Shown one piece after another: positions 1 to 7,129 of a stretch of 16,597 nt of DNA. The notes under the pieces were generated by a model that saw only the letters and a list, made by a program, of their open reading frames with translations, was not told the DNA's origin and did not search any database. A program made the position numbers and the translations under genes. The DNA is from Desulfocapsa sp. (GTDB lineage: Bacteria; Desulfobacterota; Desulfobulbia; Desulfobulbales; Desulfocapsaceae), in NCBI GenBank assembly GCA_029934815.1, contig JAOZLM010000018.1, positions 1 to 16,597 on the forward strand, given 5' to 3'. Every line of letters starts with the position of its first letter. Position 1 is the first letter of the stretch.

Positions 1-94
1 GATTAAGACGCTACTGAATACTCTACTATTCGATTATCGATTTTTTAAAGATATTATCGTGAGCACAGCTCATCATATATATCTTAACCGATTT
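1..94 (+). other. 23S-5S rRNA intergenic spacer (probable)
   Basis: This AT-rich stretch lies directly upstream of the 5S rRNA on the same strand, so it is most simply the 23S-5S spacer. I could not identify the 3' end of a 23S gene in it. The first few bases could be the last bases of 23S or of a processing stem. A small hairpin (GAGC-ACA-GCTC, 61-71) is present. Confidence 0.4.
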
Positions 95-211
<117 letters not shown>

Positions 212-219
212 TCTTTTAA

Positions 220-258
220 AGGCTTCAATCAGGTTTTCTGGTTGGAGCCTTTTTTTTT
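220..258 (+). terminator. Intrinsic terminator of the rRNA operon
   Basis: A 13-bp stem joins 220-232 to 238-250 (including G-U pairs) with a 5-nt loop, followed by an uninterrupted T tract at 250-258. It sits 9 nt after the 5S end and is a textbook rho-independent terminator ending rRNA transcription. Confidence 0.93.
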
Positions 259-314
259 GCTTTCTTTCTTCTGGGAAATCGTTACTCAGGCTATTTTAAT
301 CTCATTCGACCGCA

Positions 315-392
315 GGGTTACAGTGACTTACCGACAAATGTCCACGCGACTTTGTCGCTGCGGGATTATTTGTCGGTAAGTCACTGCAACCC
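315..392. repeat. 78-nt near-perfect palindrome between convergent units
   Basis: The left arm (315-339) and the right arm (368-392) are reverse complements over 25 bp with one mismatch (A320 against C387). The 28-nt centre holds a further nested hairpin (GCGAC-TTT-GTCGC, 346-358), so the element could fold as one long interrupted hairpin or extrude as a cruciform. It contains no plausible gene and no T tract, so it is not an ordinary terminator. I see no obvious target-site duplication at its borders. It may be a REP/MITE-type interspersed element, the hairpin of a small RNA, or a barrier between the rRNA operon and the opposing ABC operon. A search for further genomic copies would decide. 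Confidence 0.85.
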
Positions 393-595
393 TTGCTATT
401 TGCTGGAATCTGTCGTCACCATCTTATTTTGAAACTTCTGTTGTTGGTTTTCGGGCTTTTAAAAACTGGCTATACATCATGCGATGTTATCGCAATGACT
501 GATATGGTTGGGGGGAATAGCAGAATCTGGCAGGCATGCATTTTCTTAGAATACACAGCTCTGGCGCCTCAAAAAACGATATTGCAGCAAGTAAT
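393..595. other. Gene-free gap between palindrome and ABC operon 3' end
   Basis: I see no credible gene here: short reading frames have no homology I recognise and no ribosome-binding site. A weak bulged stem (TCATGCGA pairing with TCGCAATGA, about 478-499) precedes a T5 run on the minus strand (about 463-467 read leftward). It could serve as a poor terminator for the ABC operon, but the gap between stem and T run is too long to call it. Confidence 0.4.
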
Positions 596-1687
596 CTACT
601 TTTCAATAAACAAAATCTGCTTTTTGGGAATTGCCAATCGAACTTTCGCATTTTTATTAAGCACAGGTTTGTCACGCTGATGATCTTCCTCTACCAGAAG
701 TTTATTTTTTCCAACTTCGACAGAATAACGGATTGTCGCTCCCATAAACTCCTTTGCTCCAACTGTACCTGTTAGCTCAACAACGTCAGAAAGTTGGGTC
801 TCTGGATTAATTAAGACACTCTGGGGCCGAAAAACCACTGATCCCTGCCCTGATTCCAAGCTGGTATCAATTGGGATGACGACATCAGGGCCTGCCTGTA
901 AAACCGCGTTTCCATTTTTCCGGCTGACTTCTCCTTCGATTAAATTGGTAGTACCAAGAAAATGAGCCACAAATTGATTCACAGGATAATCATATAGATC
1001 CATAGGCGACCCAATCTGTTGAATAATACCCATGTCGAGGACAGCCATACGATCAGATATGCTATTTGCCTCTTCCTGATCATGGGTTACAAAAATGGTG
1101 GTGAGACCAAGCTTGCGCTGCAGTGCCAGAATATCATTACGCATCTGGACCCGAAGATTAGCATCAAGGTTTGATAATGGCTCGTCCAGCAGCAGAACTC
1201 TAGGTCTTACTACAATTGTCCGTGCCAGGGCAACTCGTTGTTGCTGCCCTCCTGAGAGTTGCGCTGGATGACGGTCTGCAAGATGCCCAAGCCCAACCAT
1301 ATCAAGCGCTTCCTCAACTCTTTCTGTTATTTCATTTCTTGGAACTTTTCGTTCTTCAAGTCCAAAAGCAACATTTTTTTGAACACTCATATGAGGCCAG
1401 AGCGCATAATTTTGGAAAACCATGCCCACATCACGTTTCCAAGGTGGTAACGAGGCAATATCTTCTCCGTTTATTAAAATTCTACCTTCTGGAATTGGTC
1501 CAAAACCTGCGATGGCACGAAGAAGAGTTGATTTACCAGAACCAGAGGGACCCAGAAATGCAAAGAATTCGCCTGGTTCTATACTTAAATTTATTCCCTG
1601 GAGAACCTTTGTTGTACCAAAAGAAATGTGAAGATCTTCAATCTGGATACTGACTGGCTGCTGCTGTTTTGTAAGAGTCATGATCAT
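596..1687 (-). CDS. ABC importer ATPase (FbpC/PotA/PhnT type)
   Basis: This is the ATP-hydrolysing subunit of the importer encoded by the two upstream genes, acting at the cytoplasmic face of the inner membrane. Of 363 residues, about 13-240 are the nucleotide-binding domain: Walker A GPSGSGKST (46-54), Q-loop VFQNYAL (Q92), signature LSGGQ (144-148), Walker B VLLLDEP (164-170) and switch His in VTHDQ (H202). Residues from about 245 to the end form a TOBE-like C-terminal domain, typical of the FbpC/PotA/MalK branch. The start codon overlaps the permease stop (ATGA), indicating translational coupling; Met3 is an alternative start. Sequence alone does not give the substrate. The branch handles ferric iron, polyamines, 2-aminoethylphosphonate, sugars and sugar phosphates. 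Confidence 0.93.
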   Translation of the reverse strand: MIMTLTKQQQPVSIQIEDLHISFGTTKVLQGINLSIEPGEFFAFLGPSGSGKSTLLRAIAGFGPIPEGRILINGEDIASLPPWKRDVGMVFQNYALWPHMSVQKNVAFGLEERKVPRNEITERVEEALDMVGLGHLADRHPAQLSGGQQQRVALARTIVVRPRVLLLDEPLSNLDANLRVQMRNDILALQRKLGLTTIFVTHDQEEANSISDRMAVLDMGIIQQIGSPMDLYDYPVNQFVAHFLGTTNLIEGEVSRKNGNAVLQAGPDVVIPIDTSLESGQGSVVFRPQSVLINPETQLSDVVELTGTVGAKEFMGATIRYSVEVGKNKLLVEEDHQRDKPVLNKNAKVRLAIPKKQILFIEK

Positions 1688-3369
1688 TTTCCGGGTGTGC
1701 TAATCTGCATTTTTTTGTTTCGTTCAATGAAATGATGGGCAAGGTATGTGCCAAGAGCCACTACCACAACAGCGACAATTCCTAATGCCGCTCCTGGGCC
1801 TCTGCCGGCAGCACTCTGCATATAGACGTAAATACCATATGCCAGCGGTGCATCTGATTCGCTTGTCACCAGCATAAGTGTTGCCGACAACTCCACTGCT
1901 GCAGTGGCAAAGCTTGTAACGAACCCAGCAACCATGCCACCTGCCATAAGCGGCACAACAATTTTACGAACGGTTGTAGCTTTATTGGCTCCAAGATTTT
2001 CAGAGGCTTCTTCAAGAGATATAGATACTTGTTGAAGAGCCGCAGTACAGGCTCGAAGGGCATATGGCAGCCTTCTCACAGCCAGAGCAATAATAATGAT
2101 CACCCACCAGCTTGCCAGCGGTTTATCAATAAAGGGCACGTTAAAATCATTAAAGGTACGAAGATAGCCAATACCCAAAACGACACCGGGTACAGCAATT
2201 GCACCTGTACCGACATAGTCAAGCCATTTCCTGCCAATTACATCCGTTCGTAAAACGACATAGGCAATTGCAGTACCAAAAGCAACATCAAAAAGTGCGG
2301 CAATACCCGCATAGAACATGGTGTTTGTGATAAATTCTCCTGAAGTATTGAAGACTTCCATATAATGCGCTGTGGTAAAGCCGTCCGGTAATACGGCATA
2401 TGACCAGATCGTACCAAAAGAGAGTAGTGCAAGACCAATATGAGGAGACAATACCAGGATCAAAAGGAGTATTATTACTGCGTAGGCTCCAGCTTTCTCA
2501 AAACTTCGCATATCACGCTTAAGCAGACCGCCTGTCCCCTTACCTGCAGTAGTGTAATCTTTTCCCTTGGTCGCAAGTGCTGCTGCCCACAGTGAAAGCA
2601 ATGAAAAAACTACAAGGATAACCGAGATTACATACCCCATCGGATCTGAAATACCGATGGAGGATATTCGCAAATACGCTTGTGGGGCCAGCATATTGTT
2701 CACATTGAGGAGCAGAGGCGTACCAAGGTCGTCAAATGCTTTGAGAAATACCAAAGAAGCACCTGCGAGATACCCAGGCATAGCGAGTGGAAAGACAATG
2801 CGACGGAATAGCCTGAAACCACTGGAACCGAGATTCTGTGCAGCTTCTTCAACAGAACGATCGATATTGGCAAGCGCTGCTGAGAGATTGATTAATATAA
2901 AAGGAAAATAATGAATCCCCTCAACCAGAATAACACCATTCAGCCCCTCCATAAACGGTATGGTAAAACCGAACCAGTCATCGAGTAGCAGATTCACGGA
3001 ACCATTGCTGCCAAATAACAACTGCATGGCTACCGCACCGACAAAAGGAGGCATAATAAGCGGCACAATACCAAGAGTTTGAATAAGAAGAGTGCCACCA
3101 AAATTGAATCTGCTGGTAAAATAGGCAAGGGGCAAAGCAAAAAGACTAGCCAGCAATACTGACATACCAGCCACATAAAGTGAGTTAAAAAACGACTCCT
3201 GAAAGAGCGAAGTCTTGAAAAAATCGATGAAATTAACCAGTGTTAAAGCACCGGTTGCACTATCTTGAAAAGCAACATAGATAACTTTAAAAACGGGTAC
3301 GACAAGAAAAACCAAGAGGAAAAAAGCTAGAAATGTGGCGACTATATAGGCATTTCGGCTACGTTGCAT
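1684..3369 (-). CDS. ABC importer permease, two fused BPD domains (FbpB-like)
   Basis: This is the inner-membrane channel of the importer. The 561 residues hold two tandem copies of the binding-protein-dependent permease domain, so a single chain supplies both halves of the pore. The first half spans about 1-265 and the second about 290-550, each with about six hydrophobic segments and an EAA loop that docks on the ATPase: EEAAQNLGSSG (174-184) and EEASENLGANK (453-463). The fused arrangement and length match the FbpB/AfuB/PhnU-type permeases of COG1178. The start follows the upstream terminator/attenuator by about 30 nt, and its ribosome-binding site is weak. The stop overlaps the ATPase start by four bases. 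Substrate is not deducible from the permease. Confidence 0.93.
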   Translation of the reverse strand: MQRSRNAYIVATFLAFFLLVFLVVPVFKVIYVAFQDSATGALTLVNFIDFFKTSLFQESFFNSLYVAGMSVLLASLFALPLAYFTSRFNFGGTLLIQTLGIVPLIMPPFVGAVAMQLLFGSNGSVNLLLDDWFGFTIPFMEGLNGVILVEGIHYFPFILINLSAALANIDRSVEEAAQNLGSSGFRLFRRIVFPLAMPGYLAGASLVFLKAFDDLGTPLLLNVNNMLAPQAYLRISSIGISDPMGYVISVILVVFSLLSLWAAALATKGKDYTTAGKGTGGLLKRDMRSFEKAGAYAVIILLLILVLSPHIGLALLSFGTIWSYAVLPDGFTTAHYMEVFNTSGEFITNTMFYAGIAALFDVAFGTAIAYVVLRTDVIGRKWLDYVGTGAIAVPGVVLGIGYLRTFNDFNVPFIDKPLASWWVIIIIALAVRRLPYALRACTAALQQVSISLEEASENLGANKATTVRKIVVPLMAGGMVAGFVTSFATAAVELSATLMLVTSESDAPLAYGIYVYMQSAAGRGPGAALGIVAVVVVALGTYLAHHFIERNKKMQISTPGK

Positions 3370-3398
3370 TCAATTAGTCCAGCAAAGAATAGGTGAAC

Positions 3399-3433
3399 AA
3401 AAAAACCGGAGCACGGCTGATGCCCCACTCCGG
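3399..3433 (-). terminator. Intergenic terminator/attenuator after the binding-protein gene
   Basis: Read on the minus strand, CCGGAG (3433-3428) pairs with CTCCGG (3411-3406), a short GGC/GCC pairing lies inside, and seven T residues follow (3405-3399). It begins 15 nt after the binding-protein stop and ends about 30 nt before the permease start. In ABC operons such a site commonly makes the binding protein more abundant than the membrane components by partial termination. That role is inferred here. Confidence 0.8.
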
Positions 3434-3448
3434 GTATGTAAAATTCTA

Positions 3449-4801
3449 TTACAGTGATGCTGCTTTCTTTGCCAGGCTCTTAGCTTTGGCATAATTTCCT
3501 TTTACAACAGCATCCCACTGTTGCTCTACTTCAGCCTGACGGCCAGTTACTTTGTCAGTAGCTTTCTTACGTTTTTTCTTGAAAATCGCAGCAAACTCTT
3601 TATCCATCGATTTTGCTTCATCAATTGGTAATGCAGCTATCAATGCACGAGCCTCTGCAATCATGGCCACAGCTTTTTCATTATTCTTTCCAGCTTGCGC
3701 TTTCTCTGCCTCCTGAACCGCTTTAGTTGCTTCACGAAGGTCATCAAGTCTGTATGTAATCATTACATCAAACATCGCATTTACAAGGTTATATCGATCT
3801 TTTGATTTGATTACATTAAACTTAACCGCTGCACCAATGGAACTATCTGTAAAGGGGTTTGGGAAATCTTTGGGTGCCTTAGCGTATATCTCAGGCCGTA
3901 CCGGTAAACGACGAATTTTAGGATTAAACAGCATCTCCTGCCCTTCCTGCGAAAGCAAAAATTCAATAAACGCTGCTGCAGCCTCAGGATGAGGTGCACT
4001 TTTAACCATACCAATATTTGCAGGTACCAGAGTTGTTACTGTTGGATAAACAAACTCCACTGGAAATCCTGACCCCATGGAAGAAAGGCCGAAGAAATCG
4101 ATAACAATACCCACACCAAACTGTCCTGAATTTACGCCATCAGGAACACCAAAGCTTCTCTCAGTAACCGTATGAAAGTTTCCTGCAATCTCTTTCATCA
4201 TTTTCCAGCCATTATCCCAGCCTTCACCCTGTAAAATTGTTTCCACTGTGAGGTGAGTTGTTCCAGAACGTGATGGAGCTGACATTCCTGTATGCCCATG
4301 ATAAACAGCTTTAGTGAGATCACTCCACTCTGCTGGCGCTGGTATTTTCTTGGCTTTAAGGTATCTGGTGTTCCACATGATTCCGTATCCGGCACCAGCA
4401 AATCCTTTATAAAAACCATCCGGATCATTGATGGGATAAGAGCCGATTATGTCCGGAATCCCAGTGGCCTTCACTTCATATTTTTGTAGGAGTCCATCAC
4501 CTTTCAGTACTTCAAAAGCATCAGGAGCAGAAGCCCAAAAAAGATCAGCGCTGTTATTCGAAGCAGTTTCCTGGATATATTTTACACCGGCAGTTGTTTT
4601 CTTTTTCAGCATTTCGACTTTAACACCCGGGTTTGCTTTTTCAAAAGCCGTTTTAAACGCTGTTGTCAAATCTTTTGGAAAGGACGTAACAACAGTTAAT
4701 TGTTTTTCAATTGCCTGAGCCGGTAAAGCGAAAAGAGCTACTGCCCCCGCCGTAAGCAAACAGGATTTAAATAGTTTGCCAGATGCTTTCAACGATACCA
4801 T
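3449..4801 (-). CDS. Periplasmic substrate-binding protein of ABC importer (COG1840-like, C-terminally extended)
   Basis: This protein captures the ligand in the periplasm and delivers it to the downstream permease. Residues 1-30 are a Sec signal peptide with a likely cut after AQA (30). Residues 31 to about 340 look like the class of binding proteins used for ferric iron, 2-aminoethylphosphonate and phosphoglycerate/hexose phosphate (FbpA, PhnS, PgtC, AfuA): TVVTSFPKDLTTAF near the start, SAPSRSGTTHLTVETIL (174-190) and DFFGL (235-239). Iron-binding members carry a Tyr-Tyr ligand pair in the DFFGL area; here it is Phe-Phe (236-237), which argues against iron. About 100 extra residues (350-450), rich in Lys, Ala and Glu and predicted helical, extend the usual length of about 340. 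The start has a good AGGAG site 9 nt upstream. Phosphoglycerate-like or organophosphonate substrates are plausible but unproven. Confidence 0.88.
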   Translation of the reverse strand: MVSLKASGKLFKSCLLTAGAVALFALPAQAIEKQLTVVTSFPKDLTTAFKTAFEKANPGVKVEMLKKKTTAGVKYIQETASNNSADLFWASAPDAFEVLKGDGLLQKYEVKATGIPDIIGSYPINDPDGFYKGFAGAGYGIMWNTRYLKAKKIPAPAEWSDLTKAVYHGHTGMSAPSRSGTTHLTVETILQGEGWDNGWKMMKEIAGNFHTVTERSFGVPDGVNSGQFGVGIVIDFFGLSSMGSGFPVEFVYPTVTTLVPANIGMVKSAPHPEAAAAFIEFLLSQEGQEMLFNPKIRRLPVRPEIYAKAPKDFPNPFTDSSIGAAVKFNVIKSKDRYNLVNAMFDVMITYRLDDLREATKAVQEAEKAQAGKNNEKAVAMIAEARALIAALPIDEAKSMDKEFAAIFKKKRKKATDKVTGRQAEVEQQWDAVVKGNYAKAKSLAKKAASL

Positions 4802-4906
4802 AATGAATTACTCCTGTATAAAAGAATGAAAATGTGAAGCAAGGGTTACAGATACACCCTTACGTTAAAACTGTCTGTTAAGCAAACAGTAGACTTCAGT
4901 CTGATA

Positions 4907-4922
4907 ATTAGTACTACCTAAT
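4907..4922. promoter_or_regulatory. Inverted repeat over the -10 box, possible operator
   Basis: ATTAG-TACTAC-CTAAT is a 5-bp inverted repeat with a 6-nt centre that covers the candidate -10 box of the ABC operon. A second small palindrome (AGACT-TC-AGTCT, about 4891-4902) lies just downstream. Neither matches a Fur box well. Short arms can occur by chance in AT-rich DNA. Confidence 0.3.
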
Positions 4923-4939
4923 AGCATATGTATTGTCAA
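4911..4939 (-). promoter_or_regulatory. Candidate sigma70-type promoter of the ABC operon
   Basis: On the minus strand a perfect TTGACA (4939-4934) is followed 17 nt later by TAGTAC (4916-4911), a weak -10 box. This would give a leader of roughly 100 nt before the binding-protein start. The perfect -35 with correct spacing supports it; the poor -10 suggests activator dependence or a different -10. Confidence 0.45.
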
Positions 4940-5015
4940 ATGGTTAAAAAAAGGATTATCAACACAAATAAAAAATCTTCCATAAGCTATTAGCCTCTAT
5001 GCATTAGCTAAACGC

Positions 5016-5054
5016 AACAAAGCCTCTCACACCGAACCGTTGAGAGGCTTTGTT
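5016..5054 (-). terminator. Intrinsic terminator after the TPR-like lipoprotein gene
   Basis: A perfect 14-bp stem (5016-5029 with 5041-5054) encloses an 11-nt loop. The arm ends read TTTGTT on the minus strand, giving a short U-rich tail. It starts 35 nt after the stop of the lipoprotein gene. Because the arms are flanked by AACAAA and TTTGTT it could also stop transcription from the other side. Confidence 0.78.
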
Positions 5055-5089
5055 ATACTGCAGAGTAACAGGTATAAAGCGTTTTAGGA

Positions 5090-6952
5090 CTACTCCAGAT
5101 TCTGTTCCTGAACCTGCTGAGGTATTTGCTCTTGAACTGCATCCTGAGGTGTTGTGTATACAGGAATATCAAAAGCATCATTGGCAGGCATTTTTGTACG
5201 TTCTTCCCCACCGACAAGTTCTGCCTGAGCAATAAGATTCGGGTCAATGGCGTTCATCTCTTTTTCTACCCTTTCAATATTACCCATTACCTTATCTGTT
5301 ATTCCAACATCAGGGTATTTCACTAAAATATCAACCAGGTGCCTTCTGGAATCGATAAGCAACTTTTTCTGAGACTCCAGATCCGTAGTTTTTGTAAAAC
5401 GGATAAAAAGATCAGCCGCCTTTCGTCGTTCTGCTCGTGCTGAGAGCAGTGACGCTTCTCCAATCTTGCTGTCAGCTTTTAGACCATACTCTGAATCAAG
5501 CATAGTGGTTAACAGCTCGATTGCCTCGTCGTACTCTCCTTTATCAATGAGCAGGAGTGAATCATTCCAGTCACGCTGCAAGGCTTGCATTTTCTCAATT
5601 TTCTTTGTTTCACGATTTACTGCTTCAGCCAGAGTCAGGTCATCACTTTTCTTACGGATTTCGATGAGTTTCTCGCCGCTTAAAATATCTTCCTGAAGGG
5701 TTTCCATTTTCAGGAGTGCATCTTGAAAGCGTTCTTCAGCTGCCATTGCATCGATTTCTGCCAGAAATGCAGCAAGCCAGCTATCAGCTTTGATTTTTGC
5801 TGATTCACGGATAATATCAATATTGGATGCCACAGCCGAATATGGATAATCGGCGAGGAACTGATCCGCCTGCCATACCAGTTTATAGCCATCACGCTGT
5901 GGAGTAAAACCAAGGTAATTCCTTAACAGAGAAGAATATTCTTCAAGCTCTGGACTTCCCGGTTCACTCCGCTCAAGAATGGAGAGTTGGAGAATGCCCC
6001 AGCTTTCAATACTTGCAAGATTTTTATAGTCATTTGAAATTTCGTTATACTGTTTTTCGGCTTTCTTATAATCGCCTGATGCTGCATATAAATCAGCAAG
6101 CACTCGTCGCAAGGAAAGAATATCAGTTCGCTGATCGTCAGATGCTGACATCTGATCAACAATTTGTTGATACACGTTAGCAGCCTCTGCTTCCTGATGG
6201 AGTGCCATCAGAGCATTGCCATAGGAAATTCTGGTGTTAAGGTGAACTCTGTCCAGCTGCTTATCAGGAATCTGCTGCCACACCTGCACAACTTCCTCAA
6301 ACTCTTCACTACCAGCATAACGCTCAATAAGTGTTTCTATCTGAGGAAGATCTGCTTGTTTTTCACGTTGTGCCCAACCTGCCCCCTCCTCAACGCCACC
6401 TTTTAATAAACGCCCACAGCCAGATTCCAAAAAGCTGATATCCCGCTGTTCAAGCAACATAACATCTTCACTGGAAATGGTTTGTGAGGATTCAAAAAAG
6501 TCCTGACGAAGCAGAGTTTCCTGGATACGATTATACCCATTAAGAACTTTTTGCAGATCTCTGAAACAGCGAACCATCTCCTCAGATGCAGCTTCATCCA
6601 GCTCTACTATTACCGCCTGTTCATCGAGTTCCTTCCAGCGATCTAGTTTTCGACCATATTCAAAAATACGATCTTTTACATATTGCATATCAGGTAATAT
6701 CTGCTGTGAATTGGTCACACCTGGAAAATCACCAATCTCATTAGCAGCGCCGTAAGATTGCCCTGGAACACTTCCCATCGGTGGCGGCTCCATTACCGGC
6801 TTACCGGATACAGCTTCATTTGTCTCAAGCCCCTGTGGCTGCGTCAAGTTCGTATTGCCAGGTGTAACAACACGTTTTTTATCATACGAACATGCACTGA
6901 AGAGGAGTGTGCAGCAAATTGCAGCGGTCAGAGTACGGTTTTGAATGTTCAT
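5090..6952 (-). CDS. Large TPR-like lipoprotein of unknown function
   Basis: I do not recognise a named family. From the chosen ATG the protein has 620 residues and begins with a lipoprotein signal: short basic n-region, hydrophobic TAAICCTLLFSA and a lipobox LFSAC with the acylated Cys at 21. A Ser follows it, so outer-membrane sorting is expected. A Pro/Gly-rich linker (about 22-85) leads to an all-helical body. Residues about 210-315 have TPR-like spacing (for example ALMALHQEAEAANVYQQIVD and DLYAASGDYKKAEKQYNEIS), as do about 400-520 (KGEYDEAIELLTTML). The tail is Gln-rich. In-frame TTG 42 nt further upstream (6994) has an AAGGGG motif 4 nt before it and would give 634 residues; the ATG has no clear ribosome-binding site but a more typical signal peptide. 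It lies downstream of the PBP gene on the same strand, suggesting an envelope scaffold, which is inference. Confidence 0.82.
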   Translation of the reverse strand: MNIQNRTLTAAICCTLLFSACSYDKKRVVTPGNTNLTQPQGLETNEAVSGKPVMEPPPMGSVPGQSYGAANEIGDFPGVTNSQQILPDMQYVKDRIFEYGRKLDRWKELDEQAVIVELDEAASEEMVRCFRDLQKVLNGYNRIQETLLRQDFFESSQTISSEDVMLLEQRDISFLESGCGRLLKGGVEEGAGWAQREKQADLPQIETLIERYAGSEEFEEVVQVWQQIPDKQLDRVHLNTRISYGNALMALHQEAEAANVYQQIVDQMSASDDQRTDILSLRRVLADLYAASGDYKKAEKQYNEISNDYKNLASIESWGILQLSILERSEPGSPELEEYSSLLRNYLGFTPQRDGYKLVWQADQFLADYPYSAVASNIDIIRESAKIKADSWLAAFLAEIDAMAAEERFQDALLKMETLQEDILSGEKLIEIRKKSDDLTLAEAVNRETKKIEKMQALQRDWNDSLLLIDKGEYDEAIELLTTMLDSEYGLKADSKIGEASLLSARAERRKAADLFIRFTKTTDLESQKKLLIDSRRHLVDILVKYPDVGITDKVMGNIERVEKEMNAIDPNLIAQAELVGGEERTKMPANDAFDIPVYTTPQDAVQEQIPQQVQEQNLE

Positions 6953-7091
6953 TTTTTCAATGGTATTTTGAGTGAAGGAAATAAATGTTTTCAATTAGCC
7001 CCTTACGGACTCTTTTACGGGTTAGTAGAAAAGTACCTTATCAAGATACTAACATTAGAACACAACTACTTATCGGTGTTAGAATAAATAT

Positions 7092-7120
7092 GTTTTAGCA
7101 CGAAGACATGGAGATATCAA
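7092..7120 (-). promoter_or_regulatory. Candidate promoter for the TPR-like lipoprotein gene
   Basis: On the minus strand TTGATA (7120-7115) is followed by a 17-nt spacer and TAAAAC (7097-7092). It lies just after the PBP stop codon and about 90-130 nt before the lipoprotein start, so the lipoprotein may have its own promoter as well as read-through from the PBP gene. Confidence 0.45.
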
Positions 7121-7129
7121 GAAAACGCA

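Noticed and set aside
4836..4852. AGCAAGGGTTACAG resembles the outer end of the 315-392 palindrome (AGCAAGGGTTGCAG read on the other strand)
   Set aside because: The match is only about 14 nt with a mismatch and no second arm is present, so chance is likely. It would matter only if a genome search shows the palindrome is a dispersed family.
4901..4922. Possible Fur box upstream of the ABC operon (GATAATTAGTACTACCTAA)
   Set aside because: Only about 9 of 19 positions agree with the consensus, little above AT-rich background, and the binding protein looks unsuited to iron.
4954..4966. TTATCAACA resembling a DnaA box, near TTATCCACA-like sequence elsewhere
   Set aside because: It is single and imperfect, with no cluster, no AT-rich unwinding array and no dnaA or dnaN gene nearby; not an origin.
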